In this document: one piece after another, positions 26,581 through 35,603 of the stretch
Numbering within the stretch: position 1 is the stretch's first letter
How the letters are laid out: each line of letters opens with the position of its first letter
Position numbers and translations under genes: made by a program
Source: Clostridiales bacterium CHKCI006
GTDB taxonomy: Bacteria > Bacillota_I > Bacilli_A > Erysipelotrichales > Coprobacillaceae
Assembly (NCBI GenBank): GCA_900018345.1
Contig: FCNA01000124.1
Location: forward strand, 17,939-81,938
Direction: 5' to 3'
Length of the DNA stretch: 64,000 nt
The notes under the pieces: model-generated
What the model was told of the DNA's origin: nothing
The model's input: the letters and a program-made list of their open reading frames with translations, nothing else
Databases searched by the model: none

Positions 26581-27312
26581 TCATCTCCAGCTCATGATTC
26601 GAGAGATACCTAGCGCTAACAGCGCAACGATCAAAAGGATCCCCAGCCAATAGCTTAAGGGCATACCTAAAAGCGTATGCAAACTCAGATACGATTTCAT
26701 CCGGTCCCACTGTTCATCACGGTTTTCAACGACCATGACCTGATGCAAGTAACCTTTCTCGATACGATAAAGATGATAATGGTGAAAATAAGGTGTCTTG
26801 TCCGTTACAACAAGAATGGCTTGATCCTGGCAGGCTTCTTCCAGACCATTGACCATACGTTTGATCATTTGAGGCGATTGATGTGTAAATGGATAAGACA
26901 AAATCACCAGTTCAGCCATCATGCTTAAATTCAAAGCGAAAAAGGCACGCTCTCTTTGGGCTAATGATAGCTGTTGGCAGGGGCGATTGCGGCAGCGCGT
27001 TAAACCCAAACGTCTAAGCCATTTTTTTAGTATGCCAAGATCGACCCGGTGATAGACCCCAAGGTCCATCACAGACCGGGATAAATCATACACCGTTTGA
27101 CCCACGATCTTATCCGGCCAGCTCCCTTCGATCTCGATATGACGCTCATCGATGGTCTTCCCTTTTAACAGCAACAGATCTACCAAAGCCTGGGTTGTCT
27201 TTTCATCTGCACTTTGTAACAGGCAGAGCTGTCCAGGTTTGATTTCCATCTGACCATCCCGAATACGGATCTTATCATAGTAAGGGATCCAAATATGTCT
27301 GATCTTCAACAT
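26581..27312 (-). CDS. Degenerate ABC ATPase-like protein with a C-terminal membrane anchor
   Basis: A 243-residue protein with the outline of an ABC ATPase but without its catalytic motifs. Where Walker A should be it has LLQSADEKTTQAL (about residues 31-43), with no GxxGxGK. The signature position reads LSLAQRERAFFAL (about 116-128), and the Walker B position LVILSYPF lacks the Asp-Glu pair. The H-loop region is LVVTDKTPYF. A single helix near the C-terminus (about 220-236) anchors it. AAGGTGG precedes the ATG. It is downstream of the fused ABC genes but has its own promoter. A regulatory or structural partner role is inferred. Confidence 0.72.
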   Translation of the reverse strand: MLKIRHIWIPYYDKIRIRDGQMEIKPGQLCLLQSADEKTTQALVDLLLLKGKTIDERHIEIEGSWPDKIVGQTVYDLSRSVMDLGVYHRVDLGILKKWLRRLGLTRCRNRPCQQLSLAQRERAFFALNLSMMAELVILSYPFTHQSPQMIKRMVNGLEEACQDQAILVVTDKTPYFHHYHLYRIEKGYLHQVMVVENRDEQWDRMKSYLSLHTLLGMPLSYWLGILLIVALLALGISRIMSWR

Positions 27313-27335
27313 CTGACCACCTTCTCTCTACCACC

Positions 27336-27344
27336 AGTATATCA
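27336..27344 (-). promoter_or_regulatory. Extended -10 promoter of the ATPase-like gene
   Basis: TGATATACT on the minus strand (TATACT at 27336-27341), about 25 bases upstream of the ATG, in a very AT-rich region without a good -35. Confidence 0.5.
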
Positions 27345-27399
27345 TATATTAATATTATTTAAAATTATTTTTGTATCGAAATAGTGCTTTGTTCCGTTC

Positions 27400-29193
27400 T
27401 TAACGACGAAAATAAGCAGCAGGTGTGAATTGATTGACTTTTACTAAAGAAATGACAGAAGGCAGGATCAGAATACCTAAGGAAGTCGCATAGCCAATAC
27501 CAAGTAATGGCAAGATCTCAAAGGATCCTAAAATACCTAGCTGAATCAATACTATACTGGTCAAAAGAACATCGATGACACTGGCAAGAAAGAAGAAGAG
27601 AGACTGAAAGAAAATATCCCAGACAACCAGCTGAAAAATGGCCTTCTTGGTCAAGCCATTCGCCCGCAGTAAGCAAAATTCTCCTTCACGGTTCACGATA
27701 TAACGTGAGTAGATGATCATCAACATCAACAATACAATCAAATAAAGAGCAATCGAGGTAATGCGCATATAATTGGCAGTAGCTTCAATACTCGTCCGAA
27801 TTTCATCAACCGCCACATATTCACAGTTTACATAACTATTTTGAAAATGCGACTGAATCTGTGTCCGTAGCTGATAGACAGCCGAATACTTATCCGCATA
27901 AATCAAATACATACTACTGGTGGAAGTGGCTGGATAACGCTCAGCAAAGAGTGATTTGGGTAAATAGATAACAAGCTCAAACTGTCCATAACGATTCGTG
28001 TGTACACTATCGAGATATCCGGCAATCTCCAAACGCTCCCCATCTACTTCGATACTTGAAACAGACCCCAGGCGCTCATGTAAGGCATAACTGATATAGA
28101 TGCCTTCTTCATCAGCAAATTGCGCTTCATTCATGCGCATGGTGTAAGGCTGTATTTCCACAGTTTCTGTCATTCCATCCAGCGAAGTCGTCTGAATCGA
28201 AAACGGCAATATCTCCGCAACATAGTTCAAGGACTCCAGATAGTCGACATCCTCCTGGCTCAACACAGGTGCGTCCTTTTGATATCTTTGTCCTGCCAAA
28301 TCATTGGTCAGGATAATTTCTGTATTTGAAAGTTGCGTCATCATGTCTTCCTGCTGTCCAACAATCTGATCAGCGACCACGGTTGAAACTAAGAAAACCG
28401 CAATCACCAGCCCACAGAGCAAAGATAAAAGTGTCTTGCTTTTCCAGTTTTTTCTAAAATATGTCCATACATAACCCGGCAAAGAAAACTGCGGATAGCG
28501 ATGGCAAGCCCTTTCTTCTCTCAACTGCTCAGGTTCTTTTTGGCGTAAACAACGAATCTCATGATCTTCAATACCATAGATTCGATCGGCTGCCTCTTTC
28601 ACAACCTCGGCATGCGTGGCAGCTACGATCATGATCTTTTCTTCCCTGGCTAACTGCTTTAATAGCGCAACCAGGTGCCGTGCATTCGAACTGTCCAAAG
28701 CACTGGTCGGTTCATCCAAAATCAACAACACCGGTCTTTTGACCAGGGCTGCAGCGATGGCTACACGCTGACGTTGCCCGCCACTCAATGTATCGAGTTT
28801 TTCCTTACCACTAAGACCTTTTAACTGCATGCGCTCCAGCCACTGCGAGATTTCATCATCACTTAATGACTGACTGGCCAGTCTTGCGGATAGGCGCAAA
28901 TTCTCACTGACATTGAGATGTTCGATCAGCTGATGATCCTGAAAGACATAGCCGATCTGGAAGCGGCGTACTCTTGCCTTGGCCTGTTCGCTCTTCAAAT
29001 GAATACGTCTGCCATTCAAACGATAGATACAGTCTACCGTCTCATCCAATAACCCCAACAAATATAAAAATGTCGTTTTCCCGCTGCCGCTAGGTCCGAC
29101 TAGACACGCCAGTTCCCCTTCATAAAATACGATGGGCTCACGGCTAATCACTGGTTGCCTTAAAGGCAGTTTTACTTTCTTCAGTTCAATCAA
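27400..29193 (-). CDS. Fused ABC transporter ATPase-permease (MacB/FtsX type), copy 1
   Basis: A 597-residue fusion. The ATPase half has Walker A GPSGSGKTTFL (about 33-43), signature LSGGQRQRVAIA (about 136-147) and Walker B LLILDEPTSALD (about 155-166). A first helix (about 255-277) is followed by an outside domain of about 190 residues and three C-terminal helices (about 475-590) of FtsX type. I prefer the TTG start at 29193: GGAGGG lies 6 bases upstream, while the ATG at 29199 directly abuts that ribosome site. It has its own promoter and follows a terminator, so it is transcribed apart from the upstream cluster. Substrate unknown. Confidence 0.87.
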   Translation of the reverse strand: MIELKKVKLPLRQPVISREPIVFYEGELACLVGPSGSGKTTFLYLLGLLDETVDCIYRLNGRRIHLKSEQAKARVRRFQIGYVFQDHQLIEHLNVSENLRLSARLASQSLSDDEISQWLERMQLKGLSGKEKLDTLSGGQRQRVAIAAALVKRPVLLILDEPTSALDSSNARHLVALLKQLAREEKIMIVAATHAEVVKEAADRIYGIEDHEIRCLRQKEPEQLREERACHRYPQFSLPGYVWTYFRKNWKSKTLLSLLCGLVIAVFLVSTVVADQIVGQQEDMMTQLSNTEIILTNDLAGQRYQKDAPVLSQEDVDYLESLNYVAEILPFSIQTTSLDGMTETVEIQPYTMRMNEAQFADEEGIYISYALHERLGSVSSIEVDGERLEIAGYLDSVHTNRYGQFELVIYLPKSLFAERYPATSTSSMYLIYADKYSAVYQLRTQIQSHFQNSYVNCEYVAVDEIRTSIEATANYMRITSIALYLIVLLMLMIIYSRYIVNREGEFCLLRANGLTKKAIFQLVVWDIFFQSLFFFLASVIDVLLTSIVLIQLGILGSFEILPLLGIGYATSLGILILPSVISLVKVNQFTPAAYFRR

Positions 29194-29243
29194 ACCCATC
29201 CCTCCTTCAATTAAAGTAACCGTTTACATTAACTTCTATACTC

Positions 29244-29272
29244 ATTATACAATAAAGGCCACATTCTGCCTA
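29244..29272 (-). promoter_or_regulatory. Promoter of ABC fusion copy 1
   Basis: TAGGCA (29267-29272), a 17-base spacer and a perfect TATAAT (29244-29249) on the minus strand. Confidence 0.55.
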
Positions 29273-29299
29273 TGCATCATTTGAAAATCAACCTATTTT

Positions 29300-29339
29300 G
29301 TTTTTGAAAATCAGGTTGTCCGTCCCCAGGCAACCTGAT
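29300..29339 (-). terminator. Terminator after ABC fusion copy 2
   Basis: ATCAGGTTG (29310-29318) pairs with CAACCTGAT (29331-29339); TTTTCAAAAAC follows on the minus strand. It separates the 29.3-37.8 kb transcript from copy 1. Confidence 0.78.
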
Positions 29340-29344
29340 CACAC

Positions 29345-31402
29345 TCATACCTTTCGATAATAATAGAAACGCGATAAGACCGTCTGGATGATCGTCAGGA
29401 TCAATACACATCCCGCTATGCCTAGACTCTCCAAAGATAGCCATCCGATCGGTGCATAGAGATTCATATCCCATGTGCAATAGAAGATGATGATCAGAAT
29501 CGGTACAGCCAGTATCAAGACGATCAATGATTGGATCACGATATCCCTTCCAATCAAGCCACGCCATTCTTCTTTCTTCATGCCATTGTTCTGGAAATAC
29601 TTCACATCTCGCTTATTTTTCTGATAGTAGAAGATGCCATATACATAGGATAATATCAAACCTGTCGCAATGACTGCGATCAATGCAATCAACGTCATCC
29701 TGACGATATAGTTCTGCTGTGCCGCTCTGGCCTCGGTATCCATATAGCTGCTGCCTGTCGTAATTTGACTGGACAAGGCATGAATTTCCTGCGTTACCTC
29801 TTCCAGATAGGCTGTATCATCCACATAAACGCGATACGCATTACATCCCCATGCCATGTCCATTGGCGTTTGGGCCACGCTGCTACGCATCTTTTCCATC
29901 TTTTCAATCGGCAGATAGATATTACCTCCCCCGATATCTTCGATATACCAGTTCTCGATGAATCCAGCTATTGGAATCTCCAGATCCACCCCGACATAGA
30001 TCGGATTATGCATCGTGACCTGAGTATCCACATTATCAATGGCACTGGTCACTGTCGCTTCTGACAGATAAACGCCTACCGGTAAATATACTGTGGTCTT
30101 TAATGTACTTCCCTTAAACTTTTCCATATCCGCATCCGTATAGCCCAGATTATAGAATAAGCTGCGGCTCAAATAAGCCCCATTCTCTGCCGCTTCTGTA
30201 CTGACTACATGCTGCTTGCTGTCAAACTGCTGGGATGGATAATACGGAATGAAATAACCTGTACTCACGCCTCCATCCATGGTAATCTCGTTCTTTGCCT
30301 CACTGCCATCCGCAAATGTGATATCTATGTGATTCTCAAAGTCCACATCATATTCTAACGGATTTTCGATAAACGATGCCCAATAATATGGATAGACAGC
30401 CTCCACATGGTCGATCCCTCTCAAGTTTTCTAGCATACCATCCTCAAAGGCCGCATTCTGTTCACTATAGCTAAATGACTCTCCTCCCATGATCGGTACT
30501 GTCTGATTGATCACACTGATCTCTCCTTGGGATAATAATCCCATGATCTCATTTTGCAAAGACAGATACTGGGTGCGATAAAAGATCAGAAACGCACTGA
30601 TCGCTACCACGATTGCACTCATGATGCTGTATAATAAAAACATTGAAAATTGACGATCCACCTTCTGAGATACATACTTCCACAAATATTTCCCATTCAA
30701 ACGGCTGAACTTTAGTTCCTTTTTCGCCTGCTCATGTTCCTGGCATTCCGGTTCCTTAACACTGATCAGCCGACCATCTTCAATTCGATATAGATGTCTC
30801 ACCTGCTCATAGATATCTTCATCATGGGTTGTCACCAGGATGATCTTTGCATACTTCTCTGCCACTTCTTCCAACAGTCCATAGATTTCCTGCTTCAGTT
30901 CCGGATCCAAAGAGGCAGTCATCTCATCACAAAGGATCACTTCTGTCCCCTTCGCTAAGGCCTGTGCTAATGCCAGGCGTTGTTTCTCTCCTCCTGATAG
31001 CTGATCAGGGAAGCTCTTTGGTCCTATGTCCAGATGAACCATCCCCAGATAACGCTGGATATCTGAAGTACTTAGTTCGATTCCTGCCATATTGGCATAC
31101 AGACGCATATTATCATAACAACTCATATCACTCACAAAATTCTCTGTCTGTGATAAATAAGCAAATTGATTTCTGATCAATGTCTTCCGTTCTTCATCCG
31201 ATAGTGCCATCAGATCTACACCATTCACCCGATAAGTTTCGCACTGATGATCGATATGATCCATCAAAGCATTCAGGATACTGGACTTACCCGAACCACT
31301 TTCACCAATGATACAGGTTAATCCGATATCTGCCCATAGATCCGCTTGCTTTAGAATCTGTCGCTTGCCATACTGTATACATAATTGCCTGATCTCCAAC
31401 AT
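29345..31402 (-). CDS. Fused ABC transporter ATPase-permease (MacB/FtsX type), copy 2
   Basis: A 685-residue fusion. The ATPase half shows Walker A GESGSGKSSIL (about 34-44), signature LSGGEKQRLALA (about 133-144) and Walker B VILCDEMTASLD (about 153-164). A helix at about 250-272 leads to an outside domain of about 290 residues (YPYYWASFI, GAYLSRSLFYNLGY, AGFIENWYIED), then three C-terminal helices. GAGGAGGTG lies before the ATG. It starts 2 bases after the stop of the first ectodomain protein. The outside domain matches the stand-alone proteins upstream in order of motifs, suggesting common origin. Confidence 0.87.
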   Translation of the reverse strand: MLEIRQLCIQYGKRQILKQADLWADIGLTCIIGESGSGKSSILNALMDHIDHQCETYRVNGVDLMALSDEERKTLIRNQFAYLSQTENFVSDMSCYDNMRLYANMAGIELSTSDIQRYLGMVHLDIGPKSFPDQLSGGEKQRLALAQALAKGTEVILCDEMTASLDPELKQEIYGLLEEVAEKYAKIILVTTHDEDIYEQVRHLYRIEDGRLISVKEPECQEHEQAKKELKFSRLNGKYLWKYVSQKVDRQFSMFLLYSIMSAIVVAISAFLIFYRTQYLSLQNEIMGLLSQGEISVINQTVPIMGGESFSYSEQNAAFEDGMLENLRGIDHVEAVYPYYWASFIENPLEYDVDFENHIDITFADGSEAKNEITMDGGVSTGYFIPYYPSQQFDSKQHVVSTEAAENGAYLSRSLFYNLGYTDADMEKFKGSTLKTTVYLPVGVYLSEATVTSAIDNVDTQVTMHNPIYVGVDLEIPIAGFIENWYIEDIGGGNIYLPIEKMEKMRSSVAQTPMDMAWGCNAYRVYVDDTAYLEEVTQEIHALSSQITTGSSYMDTEARAAQQNYIVRMTLIALIAVIATGLILSYVYGIFYYQKNKRDVKYFQNNGMKKEEWRGLIGRDIVIQSLIVLILAVPILIIIFYCTWDMNLYAPIGWLSLESLGIAGCVLILTIIQTVLSRFYYYRKV

Positions 31403-31404
31403 TC

Positions 31405-32379
31405 CTACCCACCTCCTCTTGAAAACAACATCCGATCATTATCTTCCTGTGCTTCCATCTCGTCCTCACCCAGGATAAAATGGTCAATATCCTGAAGTAG
31501 TAAATTTCCCAGATCTGCCATACCGACATCTCCATTACACTCTACAATATAAGTATTCGGTACCCATAAGGATTCGTCTTCCGCTAACTCAACCGTTTTA
31601 TCCACACTATCATAGATTTCCTTTGACTGTTCATATGGATAATAAATGAAGCCTCCAGGGTGGTCTCTTTGCGCTATCACTCCCTCTATTTCAAATGAAT
31701 ACTCGATGATCTTATACTGAGTCACTTCTCTTGCATCAAATTCAATCGTTCTCTCCACTCCTGTTTCAAAATTCATCTCAGGTATTCCTGTATGAATCAT
31801 ATGTGTCGCTAAAGGGATCATGATCTGTGTATGCAATGTTAAGTGTTCACTATCTATATCTACCGCATTATCATTCTTGTTTTTATCCAGTCCTAAACAC
31901 TCAAGCATATATTCAGTTACATAAATACCCGAATCACAATCAAACCGATGGGCTATTCTTCTACCGCTTGTCAGCGTATTTTCATCTATATAAGCAATTG
32001 AATAAAGCACTTTTACAGAATTATTTGCATCTTTTTCATATGGAATGGTGAAAGCCTGCGTATTTCCATCTAATTCCCATTGTATTTCATACTTTCTAAA
32101 AGGATCATCATATTCATCATTCGTTCCTATCTCTAAATCATAATATGGATAGATTGCCTTAATTGTATCGTTTGGTTTTATGGTAGAGATTGCCTCCAAT
32201 GGGAGCGATTCGTTATCCGTTGGAAAAATGACTGCATCATAAAGCTCATCAAAATAGCCGTTGGAATTGCTGGCAAGGTAATACATGGTATTCAACTTTG
32301 TATTAGCCAGTTCAGCTAGTTTGAAAAAGCCAAATGTTCCTGCGATAACAACTATCACTAATATAATAATTTTCTTCAT
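31405..32379 (-). CDS. Stand-alone permease-ectodomain protein A
   Basis: A 324-residue protein with one N-terminal helix (about residues 3-20, MKKIIILVIVVIAGTFGFF) and a large outside domain. The order of motifs follows the ectodomains of the neighbouring ABC fusions: IKAIYPYYDLEI, then SGIYVTEYMLECLGLD, then LTLHTQIMIPLATH, then YSFEIEGVIAQRD and GFIYYPYEQSKEIYD. It lacks ATPase and the three C-terminal helices. It is a close tandem copy of ectodomain protein B (offset 975 bases at both ends). It ends ...LFSRGGG two bases before ABC copy 2. Function unknown; it may pair with the ABC subunits outside the cell. Confidence 0.78.
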   Translation of the reverse strand: MKKIIILVIVVIAGTFGFFKLAELANTKLNTMYYLASNSNGYFDELYDAVIFPTDNESLPLEAISTIKPNDTIKAIYPYYDLEIGTNDEYDDPFRKYEIQWELDGNTQAFTIPYEKDANNSVKVLYSIAYIDENTLTSGRRIAHRFDCDSGIYVTEYMLECLGLDKNKNDNAVDIDSEHLTLHTQIMIPLATHMIHTGIPEMNFETGVERTIEFDAREVTQYKIIEYSFEIEGVIAQRDHPGGFIYYPYEQSKEIYDSVDKTVELAEDESLWVPNTYIVECNGDVGMADLGNLLLQDIDHFILGEDEMEAQEDNDRMLFSRGGG

Positions 32380-32388
32380 GGCTCGCCA

Positions 32389-33354
32389 TCACCTCGCAAA
32401 TAGCATCCGATCGTCATCGCCCTGCGCTTCCATCTCATCCTCACCCAGGATAAAATGGTCGATATCCTCTAATAGTAAATTTCCCAGATCTGACATACTG
32501 ACATCTCCATTACACTCTACAATATAAGTATTCGGTACCCATAAGGATTCGTCTTCTGCTAACTCAACCGTTTTATCCACACTATCATAGATTTCCTTTG
32601 ACTGCTCATATGGATAATAAATAATGCCTCCCGGGTGGTCTCTTTGCGCTATCACTCCCTCTATTTCAAATGAATAATCGATGATCTTATACTGGGTAAC
32701 TTCTCTTGCGTCAAATCTTCTCTCAAAAATCTCTTCTGTCTCTGGATCAGTTGTCATATATCCCGTTTCAATAACATGTGTCGCTAAAGGAATCATGATC
32801 TGTGTATGCAATGTTAAGTGCTCACTATCTATATCTACCGCATTATCATTCTTATTTTTATCCAGGCCTAAACACTCAAGCATGTATTCAGTGACATAGA
32901 TACCCGAATCGCAATCAAACCGATGAGCTATCCTTCTACCACTTGTCAGCGTATTTTCGTCTACATATGCAATCAATCTCATTGAATTTACACTATGATC
33001 TGTTTCTCTTTCATACGGAATAACAAATGATTCAATACTATCATCTAATTCCCATTGTACTTCGTATTTTCGTAACGTAAGGATGTATTCATCATTCGTT
33101 CCTATCTCTAAATCATAATAAGGATAGATTGCCTTAATTGTATCGTTAGATTTTATGGTAGATATTGTCTCCAATGGTAACGATTCATTATCCGTTGGAA
33201 AAATGACTGCATCTTTTCTTTCATCAAAATAACCATTAAAATTGCTGGCAAGGTAATACATGGTATTTAATTTTGTATTAGCCAGTTCAGCTAGCTTGAA
33301 AAAGCCAAATGTTCCTGCGATAACAACTATCACTAATATAATGATTTTCCTCAT
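32389..33354 (-). CDS. Stand-alone permease-ectodomain protein B
   Basis: A 321-residue tandem paralogue of ectodomain protein A. The N-terminal helix is nearly identical (MRKIIILVIVVIAGTFGFF), and long stretches of the outside domain are the same (such as SGRRIAHRFDCDSGIYVTEY and LTLHTQIMIPLATH). Differences gather at about residues 90-125 and 205-225, which may be ligand-facing surfaces. It is 9 bases upstream of protein A and starts with TAGGTGA before the ATG. As with protein A there is no ATPase, no lipobox and no C-terminal membrane bundle. Confidence 0.78.
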   Translation of the reverse strand: MRKIIILVIVVIAGTFGFFKLAELANTKLNTMYYLASNFNGYFDERKDAVIFPTDNESLPLETISTIKSNDTIKAIYPYYDLEIGTNDEYILTLRKYEVQWELDDSIESFVIPYERETDHSVNSMRLIAYVDENTLTSGRRIAHRFDCDSGIYVTEYMLECLGLDKNKNDNAVDIDSEHLTLHTQIMIPLATHVIETGYMTTDPETEEIFERRFDAREVTQYKIIDYSFEIEGVIAQRDHPGGIIYYPYEQSKEIYDSVDKTVELAEDESLWVPNTYIVECNGDVSMSDLGNLLLEDIDHFILGEDEMEAQGDDDRMLFAR

Positions 33355-33412
33355 AATTTCACCTACTTGTTGTATATCAAGATGGAGTGGTATATAGATG
33401 ATTGATCCTAAC

Positions 33413-33919
33413 TTATTTGAATGACCTTATCATCTGCGTCGAATCATCAACAGGACCTGACCCCCCATCAATATAAGACATTGAAATGGTACACTCTTTT
33501 CCATCCATGGTTATCGTTACGCACTCTTTTTCTGTTAATAACTCCGCATAATACTGCTGAATGTTCTCTATTTCAGATGTATTAAAGAAATATGGGAGCA
33601 GGCTATCCAGATCAGTGGAAAAGGTGTATAAGGCAGAATCTTCACCGACTCCTAGATAACAATCTACACCATTGAGAATGATGCTATACTTTGTATCATA
33701 GGGAGAATCCTGAATATAGTCATTATCGAAAGTGCTGATCAAATGGTACACTAATAATTCTGCAGGTACTTTTTCTTCCAGATAAGCGATATCCAGTGTT
33801 TTAGACGTGAATGATGAACAACCATAAATCAATGATAGAACCAGGGAAAGAAGAATCAAATTGATTTTTTCATCCTTGCGTCCACTCTCCTTCCTATGTT
33901 CACGTTTTTTGACTACCAT
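33413..33919 (-). CDS. Small lipoprotein in the ABC cluster (start uncertain)
   Basis: A predicted lipoprotein with the core INLILLSLVLSLIYGCSS and a lipobox LIYGC. The mature part (about 135 residues) is beta-rich with no recognised motif. The start is unclear. An in-frame ATG at 33919 gives a long charged lead of about 16 residues with a weak ribosome site. A much better start (ATG at 33872-33874 after AAGGAGAG) is out of frame by one base because the run after it has six A; seven A would give MKKINLILL in frame. This is either a small frameshift or a sequencing slip. It follows ABC copy 3 by a few bases. Confidence 0.65.
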   Translation of the reverse strand: MVVKKREHRKESGRKDEKINLILLSLVLSLIYGCSSFTSKTLDIAYLEEKVPAELLVYHLISTFDNDYIQDSPYDTKYSIILNGVDCYLGVGEDSALYTFSTDLDSLLPYFFNTSEIENIQQYYAELLTEKECVTITMDGKECTISMSYIDGGSGPVDDSTQMIRSFK

Positions 33920-33923
33920 TGGT

Positions 33924-35603
33924 TTACCACTTAAGCAGACGATAAGGGGATATCCGGGTTGTAAAGAAATGTTCAAATAAGACCACACATAGATGTTTGG
34001 CCAGGATGGCGGATAATAGAAAGACGATATACTGTATAAACAATCCTGCCAAGATGGATACGAGTAGCGCGATAGCCATCTCGCCTAACGCAATACGACC
34101 TGCTCTTAACACAAGCATGCTATCCAGTTCCTGCTGACTTATTCCTTTGGAAACCAGCAGTCCGAAGTCATGGAGATGAGTATAATAAGCAACCAGCTCA
34201 ATAACGATACCTAAGCCAAAGAGGATCAGGACAATGTTTTGTAATACATCTGCCTGAAGGTTGGCAAAAATGCTACTGCTTTCCTGTTCTAGGGCATATT
34301 GCGATTCGTTGATCATCCGATGACCGATTCCGACTTCGCTATGAACGTTCGCTACAAAGTCGAGATAATGTTCCATCGTATCGGCATAAACCACTAACAT
34401 GGTTGAAGGAATGTCTTCAAACCAGGCTTGACTGACATAGACACTCATGCCATCTGAACTGACCGGTGAATCATATAAGGGTTCTTCAACAATTCCCTTG
34501 ATCGTCATCTCCTGATTAAATGCTTCGAGGAAAAATGAATCACCCGAAACAAGCCCTTGTTGATCGGCGAAGACCTGATCGATCAGGATTTCTCCTTTAG
34601 ACAGGGGATTTGCTTCATTTTGATGGGCATCATAGGACTGAATGAGATAATCCTCTTGTGGGATCTCATAGAAGTAATCCACAAAGACAACGCCAACCTG
34701 GTTTTGATAATTGTCGATTTGACTATCGGTAAAAAGATCTTGTGAATTAATCAAAATAGTTCTTAATTCGCCTAAGCTTGTCAACTGCTGGACTGTTTTG
34801 GCCCATAGGCCAAACCCAGCCATGAAAAGCAAAGCAGCCAGCAATGAGAAAACCAGCATCTTCTTTTGATGGATAAAGGATGCCTTTTTGCGATAACGCC
34901 GGAAGAAGCCAGCATGATGCGACGACAATGGAGGCAATTGTTCTTGAGTGTAGCCCTCATTTGGTTTTCTCCAACACCGATAGCGACCGTCCTGGATCTC
35001 ATAAAGGACATCGGCAATTTGGATTGCCATTTTCGCATGCGATACAATGATCACACACCGTTTTTCTTCATGCGCAACCTTTCCTAAGAGAGAAAAGATG
35101 ATGGCTTCGGTCTGCCTGTCCACACTGTTGGTCGGTTCATCAGCCAACAGGACACGTGGATCTTTGAGCAATGCCAGTACAAGCGCGAAGCGCTGTTTTT
35201 CTCCGCCGGACAGGTTTTCCACCATCACATCCAGACGATGCGTCAGTTTGACTTCCTGCATATAAGCCTGGATCTTTTCATGAGGAACCTCAGCATATAA
35301 AGCGAGGGTCTCTTTGACAGTCAGATGACTCAGCAGGTTTCTTTCCTGGAAAACATAGGCGAACTGTTCTCTGCGTAAGGCCGCTTTTTGCTTACGATTC
35401 CAGTGGGAAATTTCCTGATGCGCATATTGATAGCTCTGGCAGGGATGTGTCTCCAGACAGCCAATATAACTTAACACAGAACTTTTTCCGCAGCCGCTCC
35501 TGCCGCTGATCAAAGTGACCTCACCGGCTTTGGCGGTAAAATTGAAATCCGGAATGATCACCTTGTTTTGATAACGGATGCATAGATGTTTGATCTGAAT
35601 CAT
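33924..35603 (-). CDS. Fused ABC transporter ATPase-permease, copy 3
   Basis: A 559-residue fusion. Walker A is SGRSGCGKSSVL (about 32-43), signature LSGGEKQRFALV (about 132-143), Walker B VLLADEPTNSVD (about 151-162), and the H-loop is IVSHAKM. A helix at about 246-266 leads to a smaller outside domain (about 170 residues) and C-terminal helices (about 455-545). I chose the ATG at 35603, which overlaps the stop of copy 4 as ATGA, over a longer frame from 35699 that would overlap copy 4 by 100 bases. The outside domain is smaller than in copies 2 and 4. Confidence 0.86.
   Translation of the reverse strand: MIQIKHLCIRYQNKVIIPDFNFTAKAGEVTLISGRSGCGKSSVLSYIGCLETHPCQSYQYAHQEISHWNRKQKAALRREQFAYVFQERNLLSHLTVKETLALYAEVPHEKIQAYMQEVKLTHRLDVMVENLSGGEKQRFALVLALLKDPRVLLADEPTNSVDRQTEAIIFSLLGKVAHEEKRCVIIVSHAKMAIQIADVLYEIQDGRYRCWRKPNEGYTQEQLPPLSSHHAGFFRRYRKKASFIHQKKMLVFSLLAALLFMAGFGLWAKTVQQLTSLGELRTILINSQDLFTDSQIDNYQNQVGVVFVDYFYEIPQEDYLIQSYDAHQNEANPLSKGEILIDQVFADQQGLVSGDSFFLEAFNQEMTIKGIVEEPLYDSPVSSDGMSVYVSQAWFEDIPSTMLVVYADTMEHYLDFVANVHSEVGIGHRMINESQYALEQESSSIFANLQADVLQNIVLILFGLGIVIELVAYYTHLHDFGLLVSKGISQQELDSMLVLRAGRIALGEMAIALLVSILAGLFIQYIVFLLSAILAKHLCVVLFEHFFTTRISPYRLLKW

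Noticed and set aside
29277..29567. Minus-strand 96-codon frame overlapping the end of ABC copy 2
   Set aside because: It overlaps the permease helices in another frame and has no ribosome site.
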